Origin: Nageia nagi
Lineage: Eukaryota; Pinophyta
Direction: 5' to 3'
NCBI GenBank assembly: GCA_050084985.1
Contig: JBITNC010000001.1
Location: forward strand, 153,946,001 to 154,010,000
DNA length: 64,000 nt
The position numbers and the translations under genes are program-made. The notes under the pieces were generated by a model that was not told the DNA's origin, did not search any database, and saw only the letters and a program-made list of their open reading frames with translations. Position 1 is the first letter of the stretch, and every line of letters begins with the position of its first letter. Positions 22,671-34,319 of this stretch are shown piece after piece.

Positions 22671-23604
22671 GTGGACAAAAAGCAGTTAGAGGTGATCGAG
22701 TGGTGTTAGTAGAAGGACGCTAAAGAAGGGATCATGTTGCAGTAGAAGGAGCCATGAGGGGCTACATTAGGTCATGGCAGAGCTAGGACCCTAACTTTGG
22801 ATAGTCAAAGGGTCTTTCACCCCACGTTGGGCTCATGGGAGCATCTCCACCCCACGTTGGACTCACTGGAGGTATGTTAACTCAATTTGGGCATTCAGGT
22901 GCCTTTCCCACCCATGTTGAGCAGATTGAGGGGTAGCCATCCCACATTGAATACTTGAGAGGTTGGTCTTTCCATGTTGGGCATACAAGAGGATTGGAAC
23001 CCATGTTGAGGCTTGGGGAGGCTAGGATTATTGTTTGGAGATGTCATGTTGAAGGGCACCCCACGTTGAGGCTTGAGGGATCTAGGATTGCTGATTGGAG
23101 GTATCAGGATGGTGAGTACCCATCATTGGACTTGAGGGAGGTTGCATTCCCCTAATGGAGGTTTCAGGAGCTGGAGGTTGAGATGATTTCTTGCCCCCCA
23201 TTGGCTGTGAGGAGCTTGAGAGGTCTTAAGTGGAGTTTGGAAGAGATACTGCTCCCTAGAGGGAGCCTAGGCTCTACTTGTTCCATGTTAACATTCATAT
23301 TTCTCAGGGTTTTGCAGGTACAGTACAGACTAAGTGTGCACACACTTCCTTGGCTATGGAGGATCTTCACTGAGTATTTGCTGAGAAGTGACAGCTATAG
23401 CAGATTAGAGAGTCTACCACTTGTATTGAGCCAGGAGCATGGAGCTCCAACTATTCACTTCTCACCATCATATGGTATGAGGCATATTAAGGTTGCCTTC
23501 CACCATCATGTGCTTTGGATGACAATTCTTGATGATGGATGGGAGACTAGATGCTATGATCTCTTACGATTGCTTGAGGGCAAGCAATTCAAGAGGGGAG
23601 GCTT
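22671..23604 (+). mobile_element. Element B1 3' non-coding region with repeats, hairpin and PPT
   Basis: From the end of the protease to the LTR there are about 930 bp with no RT or integrase similarity. The first 430 bp repeat 'CCCACGTTGGGCTC'-like phrases at ~35-45 bp steps. The rest matches the equivalent regions of B2 (46600-46959 and 53206-53311). It ends with the inverted repeat ATTGCTTG/CAAGCAAT (about 23567-23586) and the polypurine tract CAAGAGGGGAGG, then the LTR. The intact 3' end shows that absence of pol is an element property and not truncation at the edge. Confidence 0.75.
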
Positions 23605-24855
23605 TGTGACGTCCCCCTTGTACTTTTAATGGGACAAGTATGGTCACCTTGTACTATATCTATTTGATGTATTTGCATTTACCTTGTTGTAACTTAGGAT
23701 AGGAGGTTAATGGGTCATGTGGACACTATGAGCCCCAAGTGGGACGTCTCCCTCCTGAGTAGTAGATTAGGCATGTTTGGCATTGGAGATCCCAGGTTGT
23801 GGGAATCCCAAGGTATGTTTATGCATTTGTGAGCTGGACAGCTACTAGCATGCTAGCACCACACTGGGGAGGGCCCCATACCCCCATGTTGGCTCTTGAG
23901 TACTCTAGGACCCCCACATTAGCACTCTAAGTGCTAGGGACCCCACTGGCACTTTAAGTGGTCATGACCCCCACGTTGGCACATTAGATGATTATGACCC
24001 CCACGTTGGCACTTTAAGTGATTGGGCCCCCAAATACCCAACATTGGATTAGATGGGCCTGGGATGACTCCCAGGTGAGCTCCAGACACAAGCAATGTAT
24101 AAATAGACGTTGGAGCTTCAGTATTGGACAGCTATTGATTATTGTTACACTTACTACAGACCTTTGAGAACAAGTTTAGCGATGCTAAGCAATTCATTCC
24201 TAGGCGGACTGTCTAGAGGGTAGTCAGGTAGTGGGATCCTGATTATCTATGACATAAGTGGAGCACTTGCCCATCTGATGGTATTTCGAGGAGTTACTTC
24301 TACCTTCAGTGGCTCACTAGGTATCGAGGAGGGCTCCTTCAATGGAGAGGATTCAGGATTTGAGGAAGTAAGTCTATCTCATGGTTCTATAGTTGTCCAA
24401 TGTTGGAGAGATCGAATTGTTGTGCCCTAGTTGGCTCCCTTGAGGCCAACGATTTCCCATTGGGCATTGGTATTGTATTTACTATCATTGAATATCATTT
24501 GTATAGCCAAGAGGCACTCGGATATCATGTATGTGTTGTAATGCTTCATCTTGTGCACGCGTTGGATCTATATGGTTGTGTATGCTTGTAATTACAATGT
24601 GATTGCATTATGATGTGTTGTTGATCAGATTATGCTTGTAAAGGCCAGACATTGGCTATTAGACATTGTATTCATTGGTATATGCTTGTATGTGCTTAAC
24701 ATTGGTATTTTTGGTATCTAAATGTTGAATGCCCTAACCCTAACATTGCATGTATGAGGGTTTGATTGTGTATTGTGGATGCCCTAGACCTGACATCAAG
24801 GTTTGATGGTCCTGCAATGCTAGTTTTTGTCTGGTATTAAATTTGGATCATCACA
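23605..24855 (+). mobile_element. 3' LTR of element B1 (1251 bp)
   Basis: It runs from TGTGACGTCCC to GGATCATCACA. It shows the B-LTR order: GATAGGAG, GTGGGACGTCTCCCTCC, GGAGATCCC, GTGGGAATCCC, a block of 'GACCCCCACGTTGGC' repeats (about 23885-24045), TATAAATAG near 24097, then 'ctaagcattc', 'gtggagcac', and 'ggctcc.ttgaggcc'. No primer-binding site follows, which agrees with its role as a 3' LTR. Confidence 0.85.
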
Positions 24856-25426
24856 AGCTTTTAGCCCCTTTAATGCTTCTAATGATTCAGCCATGATTCT
24901 TTTGACTATTCATCCATGATGATTCTACCAAATGTTGGGATGGAAATCTTTCCTCTTATATAGCACATCATCAAAGGTAGTCAGATGGGAAAGAAACCCA
25001 ACATCAGATGAGATAGCGTTACTTATCTCCTCTTATAAGGACTGATACCTCAAGATTTCTTTAGAAAGTTTGCATTGCTATGGCAAACTTAAATTGTTTA
25101 AGTCTTGTTCGGGAATTAGGTCAATGGTGTAGTAGAGGAAATGGCCATCAACTCACTTTTTTTATAGGGAATGAGGTGTTTGTATGCAAAGTTCAAAAGT
25201 TGTTTTGGATTTTAAAAAAGTGAAAAATAAAGAAAAGTAAAAGATGAGAATGAGGCGATACTTGGCTAGATTTCAAAGAAATTAATCACACTGCAACATT
25301 GTCTAATTTATCTTTCTTTCAAATTGGTTTAGGAAGTCCCATTCAATTCATCAAGCTTTGAGACAAATAACTATTTTCCAAATTATTTCAAAGAAGAGCA
25401 AAAAGAAAAGCTAATTGTCGGAATTT

Positions 25427-26627
25427 CGTGATGCCCCCTTCAAGTATTGTAATTAGTTCTGGAATCCAACGGATTCCCTCTTTGTACATATTTAATTATT
25501 TTATTATGTTTTACTAGTTAGGACTTGGGATAGAAGATATAAAGGTCTATTGGACCCCATTGTGAGCCTCAAGTGGGATGTCTCCCTCCCAAGTGTAGTT
25601 TAGTGTGACTTATTGTACTTGGAGATCCTGAAATATGATTGTGGGAATCTCAAGGTCTATTAAGCACTTAGAGCATGGATAATCACTTAATGGCCCCAAT
25701 GTTGAGATTGGGAGCACTTGTACACATGCACTAGCCTTAGGGAGACTTCTAGACTCATGACACCAACACATCCCCTAGCTTCCCACACATGCCTCTTTGA
25801 CCCACGCATGCATCCTTAGGCTCACATTGAGATTGAGGACCCATGAAGAGCATGAGGGAGGCCCAAATACCCACGTTGGGCTTGGAATGACTCCTAGGTG
25901 CCATCATTGGGGTTTGAAGGGCTAGGTGATGACTTTGAGGTGAGATCCAGATCCAGTGAGAGCTATATTAGCCCTCGGAGCATCATTGTTGGATATACAA
26001 ATATTGATTATTACATATACCGTCCAAAGGAAAAAATTCTTGGCATAGAGTCAAGTAACATCCCTAGGTGAAGCATCTAGGAGGGTTAATTGGCTGAGGG
26101 ATCTTGTTGATCTACAACTTTGGTGTAGCACCTTAGTCCATTCTATGGCCTTCCAAGGTCACACTTCTACCATTCAGTTGGTCTCTAGGGTTTGGAGAGA
26201 GCTCCTTCGATGGAGAGGATTCAGATTTTGAGGGAGTGAGGCTGTCCCATTCAGTGTTCCATCCATCTAGAGTTGAGCATATTCATTACGCCCTAGTTGG
26301 CTCCTTAGAGGCCAATGTTGAGCCCTGTGGGACTAGTATTGTATCTTTGTTCATCATATATCTTTAATACAAGCTGTGGGCTATTGGATCTCATACTCTA
26401 TTGTGCACTTGTCTATATTTGCAACATTATGGTGCTTTTGATCATTCATACATGTTGTAGCCAGACATTGGCATTATTGTGTTGTGTAGATTTGTATTTG
26501 ATACCCTAACCCTAACGTTGGCATATTGAGGTGTTGAATGCTTGTAATTGCCCTTCTAGGCCAGATGTGAGTTGCTTGGTTAAGTGAATTTTCTTAATTG
26601 TTTGTGAAATTGTATTTGGGAATCTAT
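25427..26627 (+). mobile_element. B-type solo LTR nested in H7 (about 1.2 kb)
   Basis: B-LTR landmarks run in full order from (C)GTGATGCCCCC through GTGGGATGTCTCCCTCCC, GTGGGAATCTC and CCCACGTTGGGC to 'ggctccttagaggcc'. The right end is degenerate (GGGAATCTATA). The flanks aattt and aattg match at four of five bases. H7 sequence resumes on the right, so it is an insertion without an internal region. Confidence 0.7.
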
Positions 26628-27659
26628 AATTGACAATCAAAAGAACTTAGTGAAGGACACACAAATGGATAGGTTTTGAACAAGAAGTCTAATTAGATGT
26701 CATAAAAGAAAGGCAATTCATAATGCTTGACATTTAAACATTCAAACTATGGATTAGCAACAATTCGGAATGATTCAAAGATTTTAAAGTATTTTCAACA
26801 ATTTCTTCTAAAACTCATGAGTTTTCAAAGAGAAGCACAAAAATATTCAAATCATCACAAAAAGATCTTAAAGATCAATCCTCAACTCCAATTGATGATA
26901 AATCCACTTTAATCAATATGTAGCCACTTCTATTAACTACATAAAGGAGTTATGCAATAATACATCAATTTGCTCACTATTACAAAAAAAAATCAATTTT
27001 CATGAAATTTGGTTTTTTCTTACACAAGCATTCTGCCATAAATGAGACTCCCTAGGGTCTATTTATATACTTTTAAGGGAGCAAAATTGAGTGTTTCCCT
27101 AAATCTAACCTAATTGAAATTTAAATAGTAGGAGTAAAAAACTCATCCTATCCACCATATAAGCTATATACACTGAAGATTGAGCCTTTTGCAATGGATT
27201 TTGAGCTTGTTTTGAATCTCCACCATCTTTAAGCAACTTTTTTTATTAAAATGTGGATTCAACCTGCATTTGGATGTTCTTGGCAAACTTTGAAGCAATT
27301 TGGTGAGGAGTTTTTGGAAAAGTGGATTTTTGGTCTAAATTCTTGAAAATGAGGGGTGATTTTGGAATTTTTTTAAAAAGTGCCCGGATAGATCCAATAA
27401 GGCCATGGAGGGATAGGTGGTGGATCTTGAAGGTATTTAAGATCTGTTTGAGGGATTTTAGGGCTTGGAATCAAATTTTGAGCTTTTGAGCACTTTGGTG
27501 TAAAATTGGGTTTAGTGCCTAAGTGTGGTGCTCAAGTTTGGTGCTCAAATGCTAAAGTATTCAAGTTTTGGTTCTCAAATGTGCTTTTGGTGTATTCTGC
27601 ATGCCAGGTAGCCTCATTTGATCACTCCCCAAGGTACATTTTGCATGCCAAATAGGCCC

Positions 27660-28880
27660 TCCTCACCTTCGGTTCCTATTTTCATGTTTGATGTTGCCAA
27701 AGCCCCAAAATCTACGCCTAGCCTTGGAATGAGTATTTGTCATTTTTGAACATTTCTTAGACCAACATGTGTGAAATCTCCTTGTGCATACCCTCATGAT
27801 GTCAAATGAATTTTGAATTTTTGACCAAAATGAGCCTATTTCACCCCTTGGCACCACTTTTTCCTCTTTGATGGTGTCAAACTCAAAAATATTGTGCCTA
27901 GGTATGGGAGAAGTGATTTTGAGCCATTTTGAAGATTCCTCTAGCCAAAATGCTTGAAATTTGGATGTGCACACTCCCATGTCTTCAAATGAAATTTTGA
28001 ATTTTGGTCAAAATTGAGCTTATCTCCACCTTAGGCACCATTTTTTTCCTTTTGATGATGGCAAACTCCAAAAATATGCACCTATGCTTGAGGAGAGTAA
28101 TCCTTGAACATTTTGCAAAATTTTGAAGGCAAATATGTATGAATTTTGACCCTCAATGTGCATGTCTCTTCAAAAACCAATTCAAAAATTTAGTCAATTT
28201 GGTGCCTTCATGCTCTAGGCGCATGTTTTTGGCCTTTGATGGCATCAAACCCTTGAAAAATATGCCTAGGTTTGGGAGCTTCAATTTTGGTGCACTTTGA
28301 ACACCTCCAAGTCTAAAGGCATTTGGTTTTTGATCCTCCTTAATACCCATGTACCTAAATTTTGACTTGTCTAAGTCAAAATTTGAATTTTTTTGAGTGC
28401 AATTGGGCAAGGCACCATTTTTTTCTCTTTTATGGTGTCAATCTCTCAAAATATGCCCCTATGTGTCTTGGACATAAAATTTGACCTTTTCTCTAATTTC
28501 CAAGAGCAAACTTGCTTGATTTTTGATCCTTCATCTCTTGGTGCCTTTCAAAATTTGATCTAAATTTGACCAAAAATGCATGCTTTTTTTTTTGGGCACC
28601 ATTTTTCTAGCTTGATGTCATCAAACCCCAAAAACCTATGCCTAAATTTGAGAGGGAGATATCCTTGTCGAATTTCAAAATTTCCAAGCCTAAATGTTTT
28701 TGAAACGAGGTCCTTCATTGGCTTGTTTCCTTCGAATCCTAATCTGGAAAACCTCAATCTTGGTGAAATCTTCGTTAGGCGCATTTTTCCTAGCTTTGAT
28801 ATCATTGAAGCTCCAAAAATCCCCCTTGTCATAGGTTTTACAATTTCGACTATTTCTCATAAGTCCTAAGTTTAAATGTT
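27660..28880 (-). repeat. Second ~182-bp tandem array, seven units, in H7
   Basis: The landmark 'GGCACCATTTTT...CTTTGATGGTGTCAAACTC' recurs near 27680, 27862, 28037, 28218, 28413, 28596 and 28778 (178-195 bp apart). Each unit also carries an 'ATGCCTAGGTTTG' phrase. The period equals that of H6 but the unit sequence is clearly different. Confidence 0.78.
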
Positions 28881-29159
28881 CTTACTTTTTCGTCCTTCAC
28901 AACTTGGCATCTTCAAATTCTCACTCTAGAAGACTTCAAAAATAACCCATCTCCATAGGCCTTTCCAAGACTCAAAAATCTTGTACTTTGGTGATGTTGC
29001 TCAAATTCTGGTTCCTTGGCTCCAAAATTGATAGGCTGAATGCTATGAATCATTTCAGGGATTCCAGCAGGTAATTCTCCATACATCATTCCCTGATATC
29101 ATCTTTTACACTATTCAAAATCAACCATTCTTTCATCCAAGACCATTATCTAGGTAATT

Positions 29160-29624
29160 GAAGCCTCATCCAGAGAACAAGAGTGGCAATGGCCAAATAT
29201 GACAAGAGAATGAGCGAGTATGCAAAGATGCCTCCAACCATGCATCCACCTCTCTAAATAGCTGGACATCACCCCTAGGGGCTAGACATCTCACCTAGGG
29301 ATGCGCCCCATGCGCCTTGTGATCTCCAAACTTGGACATTGCATCCTTGGCTCATGACTCGAATTTGGGATCCACAAAATCACTCCTAGATGTCATAAAA
29401 TATTCCTAATCTAATCAAGGAGGGAAACATCCCACTTGAGGCTCACAATTCGGTCCATGGGACCCATAAATTTATCATCATTGAGATTTAAATTAAATAA
29501 TAAATCATGCCTATTCTTAATTAAAAGAGGGGATTACAAATAAAATATCTCCTAAATTACAAATGACTCCTAATAAATAAAAATATATATTTTAATTGTC
29601 TAATTCCCATTTTGGGACATTACA
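29160..29624 (-). mobile_element. 3' LTR of element F (reversed)
   Basis: On the minus strand it begins TGTAATGTCCCAAAATGGG at 29624. It contains a GTGAGCCTCAAGTGGGATG-like phrase and a TATA-like CTATTTAGAG near 29248. The far end near 29160 is not sharp; no duplication with the other side could be matched because the 5' LTR of F is itself interrupted. Confidence 0.6.
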
Positions 29625-29660
29625 ATTCCATCCTCCCCAAAACTACTTGCGCTCAAGCAA
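29625..29660 (-). other. Polypurine tract and short hairpin of element F
   Basis: The minus strand reads GGGGAGGATGGAAT directly before the LTR. Just upstream is CTTGAGCGCAAG, a 4-bp inverted repeat in the same place as the longer AATTGCTTG hairpin of A, G and B1. Confidence 0.6.
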
Positions 29661-30950
29661 TTCCTGCATGCATGGTACTAAATCTGGTTCCACATCATTG
29701 TCATTTTTCATGTCTTGCAAATGAGTTCTTGTCAATGGAGAGCAGTGTGAAGTCCTCCTTATCAACCCAAGAAGTTCCTCCCAAATCATCCTTACTTATA
29801 TGTCCTTCCTATTCCAAGCAAGATGATGAAAGAGATAGAAACAATTATGATCCCAAACACAGACTTTCTTTCTACCCAAGTCCATGCAAACAAAGTGATG
29901 AGCACAAATCTATCAATCCAAACCAAATGATGATCACAAATCTGATCCCAAACACAAACTTTGCCCATTCAACCAAGGAAGATACATCACGCATGTGCCT
30001 CTTCAATACACCAAGTGTGGCCCCAATGATGAACCAAGATATGTTTCTCTATCCAACCGTGTGTGTAGTCATCATGAAGAGTTCCACCAAGTGACTCAGT
30101 AATGAAGTTACCCATAATGTCATCACCCATGCATCTTCAATAATTAGCCTCAAAGAAACCAAAATCTCTATCCAAAATGCAGTCCCTGATGTTGTAACAG
30201 CAGTAGAGATGATCATAAAAATTCCCAACGTCATCCATAAATGAGCCTCAAAAGATGGACAAAACTGTCCCACTGTGGTCCTTATGAATGGAGTCATTTT
30301 TTGCCCATGTGAAGCAGTCTTGACCAGCCAACAAGAATCAGACCTGATTATTCTTTCTCTCAATGAGAAAACAGCCTTACCTGCCTCCCATATAGTCTTT
30401 GTCATAACTTCATGGAAAAAGAGGTTAGCATGCAAAGTGTAGACAAGACAGTCCGCAAAAATGCACAGCAATGTATCCTTTGCTGTCCATAATGTCCTCA
30501 GTGTGATGTTCTCAGCCATAACATTCTCATGAAACATTAGAATAGCATTCCAAGACAATATGGCATATTTTTCCTTATTAATCCAAATGGCCACTTCACA
30601 AAACCAATTAGGTGTAGAAAATGGAATCCAATACCTTGTTATTGCAGAAGTGAGGGACAGCCATGTTGCCAACTTCATCTTCATGGAGAGGGTTTCTCAA
30701 GTATCCTTAACATGGTCCAACATGTGTCCTACTGCCCATGATGACTCTACTTACTCTTTCTTGCGCATGCATCTCCCCAAATTTATCCCTTACAGTTTGT
30801 GGGAGGACATTTGAGGAAAGTTCTCCTTGATTCCCTTCAGTGTGAGCTCCTTGCTGCTTGATTTGAACCTAATTTCAAATGTTTGATAGTTGGAATATAT
30901 TTTGCCTAGAGAGTACAACCATTAAATCCAAGGATCATTTGAGGAGTTCC
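29661..30950 (-). mobile_element. Element F region between protease and LTR, pol absent, with an open frame
   Basis: This occupies the place where RT and integrase should lie, but I see neither. A 211-codon open frame runs on the minus strand from 30684 to 30049, with several hydrophobic stretches (for example LGIFMIISTAVTTSGTAFW). It resembles no family I recognise. Its composition is T/I/L-rich, so an open frame here could be chance. A plus-strand open frame of 160 codons overlaps its end and is no more convincing. Confidence 0.4.
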
Positions 30951-30989
30951 CCCCATGGGGTAGATAAGAAGTCCTCTCTCACTACATGA

Positions 30990-32900
30990 TCTTCAATCCT
31001 CATGCCCAATTTTTACAACTGTATCACAAATGTTGATTACTCCATTGGCGTTGGCTACTATGAATCGCTCAAATCCTTCTATTGGGAGGTTCTTCTTGGC
31101 CACAAATTGTTCATCAATGTAATTTTGGGTTTCTCCCCCATCAATCAATACCAACACTTCCGCTCCTACGACCTTGCCACGCACCTTCAAGATCAAAATT
31201 TTTGATACAACTCCTAAAATGGTGGTCATTGTAACTCTATACGTGTTTGTGTGTGGACATCCTTGTTCTGGTTGTTTTGAGTCTAAATTTCCCAGCTCTA
31301 ATTCTAGATTTGAGTCTTTTTCATCCAAAATCACCTCAATTTAGTGTACCTACACATTTCCTAAGCAACGATGACCATATTCCCATGGTTTCTTGCAATT
31401 GAAACACAAGTTCTTCCTCCACAACTCACCTTGGGTTTCCTCATCCAGGGTCTTAGTATTCTGGCCTTTCCCCAACTACAACGAACTCTTCTCCATGCTC
31501 ACATCTTTTTGTGATGGTCCAAACATGGTGGATCTAGATATGGATGCTAATGAGGTCTTTCCCATAGATGGTTCTAGTGTTAATGCTCTTTTGATGGCAT
31601 CCTAAAGAGACATGGGTCAAAAATCTTTTGCCATCCCTTTCAACGGCTATTCTAACCCTTTCATAAACATGAATGTGACTCCTATTTGAAATGCTAGGCA
31701 CCATAGCTGCTATTCACTGGAACTCAGCAATATATCATTCCACATTCCCTTTTTGCTTCAATGTCGCCAAATCACTAAAATATTCATTTTCATCCTTATG
31801 ATCAAATCGGTTCACGAGTCTCCTACCAAATTTATTGGAAGATTTGATGGAGCCATGCCCTTGTGTGGTTAAACCATGGTACCACCAATCATGTGCTACA
31901 CCATGCAGATGTAGTGTGGCAAATTGAATCGTGTCTTCCTTAAACATGGGGTTGAGGGTGAAGTATGTTTGAATTTTTACAACCATGCCCTAGTCATCAT
32001 CTTATCTCCTCCATCGTACAAAGGAAGTTGCATTCTTCTTAGCCTCTACTGTATATCTCTCCTCTCTCCATCATGGCTCCTTCCCTCTAGGCATCCATCA
32101 TCCATCATTTTCCCATTGATCCGGAGAATGCTCTCAAAATAAACGATCAATTTGAATTCTGGATCCATAGCTTGATACTGGCAGAATAGTGAATTCAACT
32201 CCATAAAATCCACATAGTTTGGATCTCCTTCTTGTTTCTCTTTCCATTGGATGAACATTGGTTTAGATAGCCTTGGTATAGGTGGTGGATCCATCTCTTT
32301 GGATGGCTCATGAGTGGTGTAGTTCTGCGCAAGCCTTGGAACACTCCTAGAGTCTTTCTCCCTTGATGAAAAATCCATAAATCATGATTGTGTTTGTGTG
32401 GTGTAGGCCTGCGCATATGGTGGGGAGCACCTCTATTGTAGCCAATTGATCTCCTAATTCATCCTTGCTCCTTGGATCTTTCTCTTGCGGAACCAAATAT
32501 GTGGAATGACAAAGCCCTAGGCTCCTTTTCTTGCCTTCCTTCTCTTGTTGAGCCAGATATTCTGAGAAAAGGTGTTATCTCTTCTAGTTTTGGTGAGGGT
32601 TCACAAGCTCTTCTCTCCTTGGGTGTTTGAGAAGCATTCTGAGATACTAATTGTGTCAATAGATCAATCAGCAAATCAAACCTCTTTACTTTCTTTCAAA
32701 GTCAATATGATAGATCTTCTTTTAACCGGAGGCATTTTTTGCCTCTCCTCTTGCATCTTATCTTCCTCCCAAGGGTTATTTCCTCCCTATGCATGCCCCA
32801 ATCATATCCTCCGGATTCTCCTCCTAGTGGACATTCGTCTTTGGATCCACCCTCTCTCTTTTGAGGAAGTATCTATTGTTGAAGCATGGGGTCACTTCAG
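30990..32900 (-). pseudogene. Element F gag-protease relic
   Basis: Read on the minus strand from the primer-binding site, gag pieces appear first, from about 32670 downward. The gag domain is clear at 31986-31735 (YFTLNPMFKEDTIQFATLHL, DWWYHGLTTQGHG, RFDHKDENEYFSDLATLKQK). The protease is at 31334-30993 with VLIDGGETQNYIDEQFVAKK. Frame shifts and stops break it into at least five pieces. The gag domain is the same family as in A and B. The active-site loop reads D-G-G, as in A. Confidence 0.8.
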
Positions 32901-32915
32901 GTTGGCTACATATTT

Positions 32916-32927
32916 GCTTTAATACCA
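32916..32927 (-). other. Primer-binding site of element F
   Basis: The minus strand reads TGGTATTAAAGC, a two-change variant of TGGTATCAGAGC. It lies one base from an LTR end whose plus-strand start is TGTAATGTCCC. It fixes the orientation of F. Confidence 0.7.
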
Positions 32928-32928
32928 T

Positions 32929-33034
32929 TGTAATGTCCCTTTTTGGGAATTTTCAGGAACTCCAACAATAATTATAAGAAAATTCAATAACACACCAAAT
33001 ATGGATGTCAAAGAATCAAATATGATATTATTAA
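32929..33034 (-). mobile_element. Stub of the 5' LTR of element F
   Basis: About 106 bp of LTR end (minus strand ...GGGACATTACA) remain before the B3 LTR begins. The rest of this LTR should lie beyond the B3 insertion, which is itself broken, and I could not locate it. Confidence 0.5.
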
Positions 33035-34285
33035 TGTGACATTCCTTTTATATCATATAAAATATGTGTAATGGACAAAATGCCTATCTTAGTAATATTC
33101 TATTAGTAGTGTGTAATGTGTAACTTGGGATAGGAGTTTAAATGGTCACTGGAACCCATTGTGAGCCCCTAGTGGGACGTATCCCTCCCAAGTGTAGAAT
33201 AGGATAAAATTAAGTATACTTGGAGATCTCAGACTTTATTGTGGAAATCCCAAGATCTTGTATGCTTAAATAACCAAGATGGAGGATTGCATGCTTGCGC
33301 CAGCCTTGGGGAATCCCCTAGGTCCCACGTTGGAACATCCCAGACTCCTAGGCTTCCACCATGACATCTAGACCCACTTGGGTGTGTGTGGCACCCCTAG
33401 ACAGTAGACCCTGTGCTAGCATTTATGGCACCCAGGAATCCCATGTTGGCATGCCTGACATCTAGGCACCCAAGTTGGGCATCTTGGGCCTTCTAGAGGC
33501 TAACATTGGGACCTAAGAGCCTAGTGATGATTTCGATGTGAGATCCAAGACCTAGGAAGGAGTATAAGAAGACTAGGAGCCTCATTTGTTGGGGAGACTT
33601 GATTATTATCACCTTTACACTTCTACTTCATCCCATGAACACAACCTTAATGGAGCGCTAAGTGTATTCCTTAGGTGGAGCACCTAAGAGGGTTGTCAAG
33701 CTGAGGGATCTTAGCAATCTACGACATTGGTGGAGCACCTTTGCCCATTGGTTGGTATTCCTAGGTGGAGTCTCTACCACTTGCGTGGTTATCCAGATAT
33801 GAGGAGGGCCCCTTTGATGGGGAGGAGTCAAGTTTTGAGGAGGCTCTACTATCCCATCATTCGTCTAACAACACAAGGAGAGTTCATCCGACCCATTTCT
33901 ACTCCCAGGAGGTTGACATCTACCCTTTTGGGCTTGGTTTTGTATTGTTGAGCACTGTATATCATTAATATAATCTGTGAGCATTAGGATCTCGACATTT
34001 GCATTTATATTGTGGTATTTTATAGTGTATTTGTGCATGTGTAGGCCACACGTTGGCATTGTGAGCTTATTGTGTTTGTATAAAGGTGTAATTGGCCATT
34101 CATTGGCATTGTGTGATGTATAAGTGCTAGGGAGATCCATATTTGGCACTATTTAGTGGTATTGTGCTTGTGGGAGTCCAACATTGGCATACTAGGGCTT
34201 GTGCTGTATATTGTGGATGCCCTAGTTGGATAACTTGAAATTGAATTTATTGATATTTGCTTGAGATTTGTTTTGGATCATTATA
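33035..34285 (+). mobile_element. 5' LTR of element B3 (1251 bp)
   Basis: It runs from TGTGACATTCC, after attaa, to GGATCATTATA, followed by a primer-binding site. B-LTR landmarks are present: GATAGGAG, GTGGGACGTATCCCTCCC, GGAGATCTC, 'cccacgttgg' repeats (33320-33510), a TATA-like region near 33560, 'gtggagcac', and 'atcattaatataatctgtgagc'. It interrupts the 5' LTR of element F. Confidence 0.83.
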
Positions 34286-34286
34286 G

Positions 34287-34298
34287 TGGTATCAAAGC
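34287..34298 (+). other. Primer-binding site of element B3
   Basis: TGGTATCAAAGC directly follows the LTR. It differs by one base from the initiator Met-tRNA primer site. Confidence 0.8.
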
Positions 34299-34319
34299 CT
34301 GGATCCATCCAACCTGTGT

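Larger units (their letters stand above)
24933..29150 (-). mobile_element. Long LTR H7 (reversed), 5' end lost
   Basis: It starts on the plus strand TGTTGGG after ccaaa. Its first ~1 kb aligns in order with H6 (for example GGAAATCTTTCCTCTTA, 'gatgggaaag', 'gtagtagagg', 'ttttgaacaag'). A TATA box on the minus strand is near 27056-27072 (TATAAATAGACC). Then comes a ~182-bp array, and near 29015 the phrase GGTTCCTTGGCTCCAAAAT that H6 has at 11560. The 5' hairpin is missing; the sequence is replaced at about 29150 by the LTR of element F. It is split by a B-type LTR at 25427-26627. Confidence 0.75.

Noticed and set aside
29612-30094. A 160-codon plus-strand open frame
   Set aside because: It starts in the LTR and polypurine tract of F and runs antisense to that element. 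No motif is seen.
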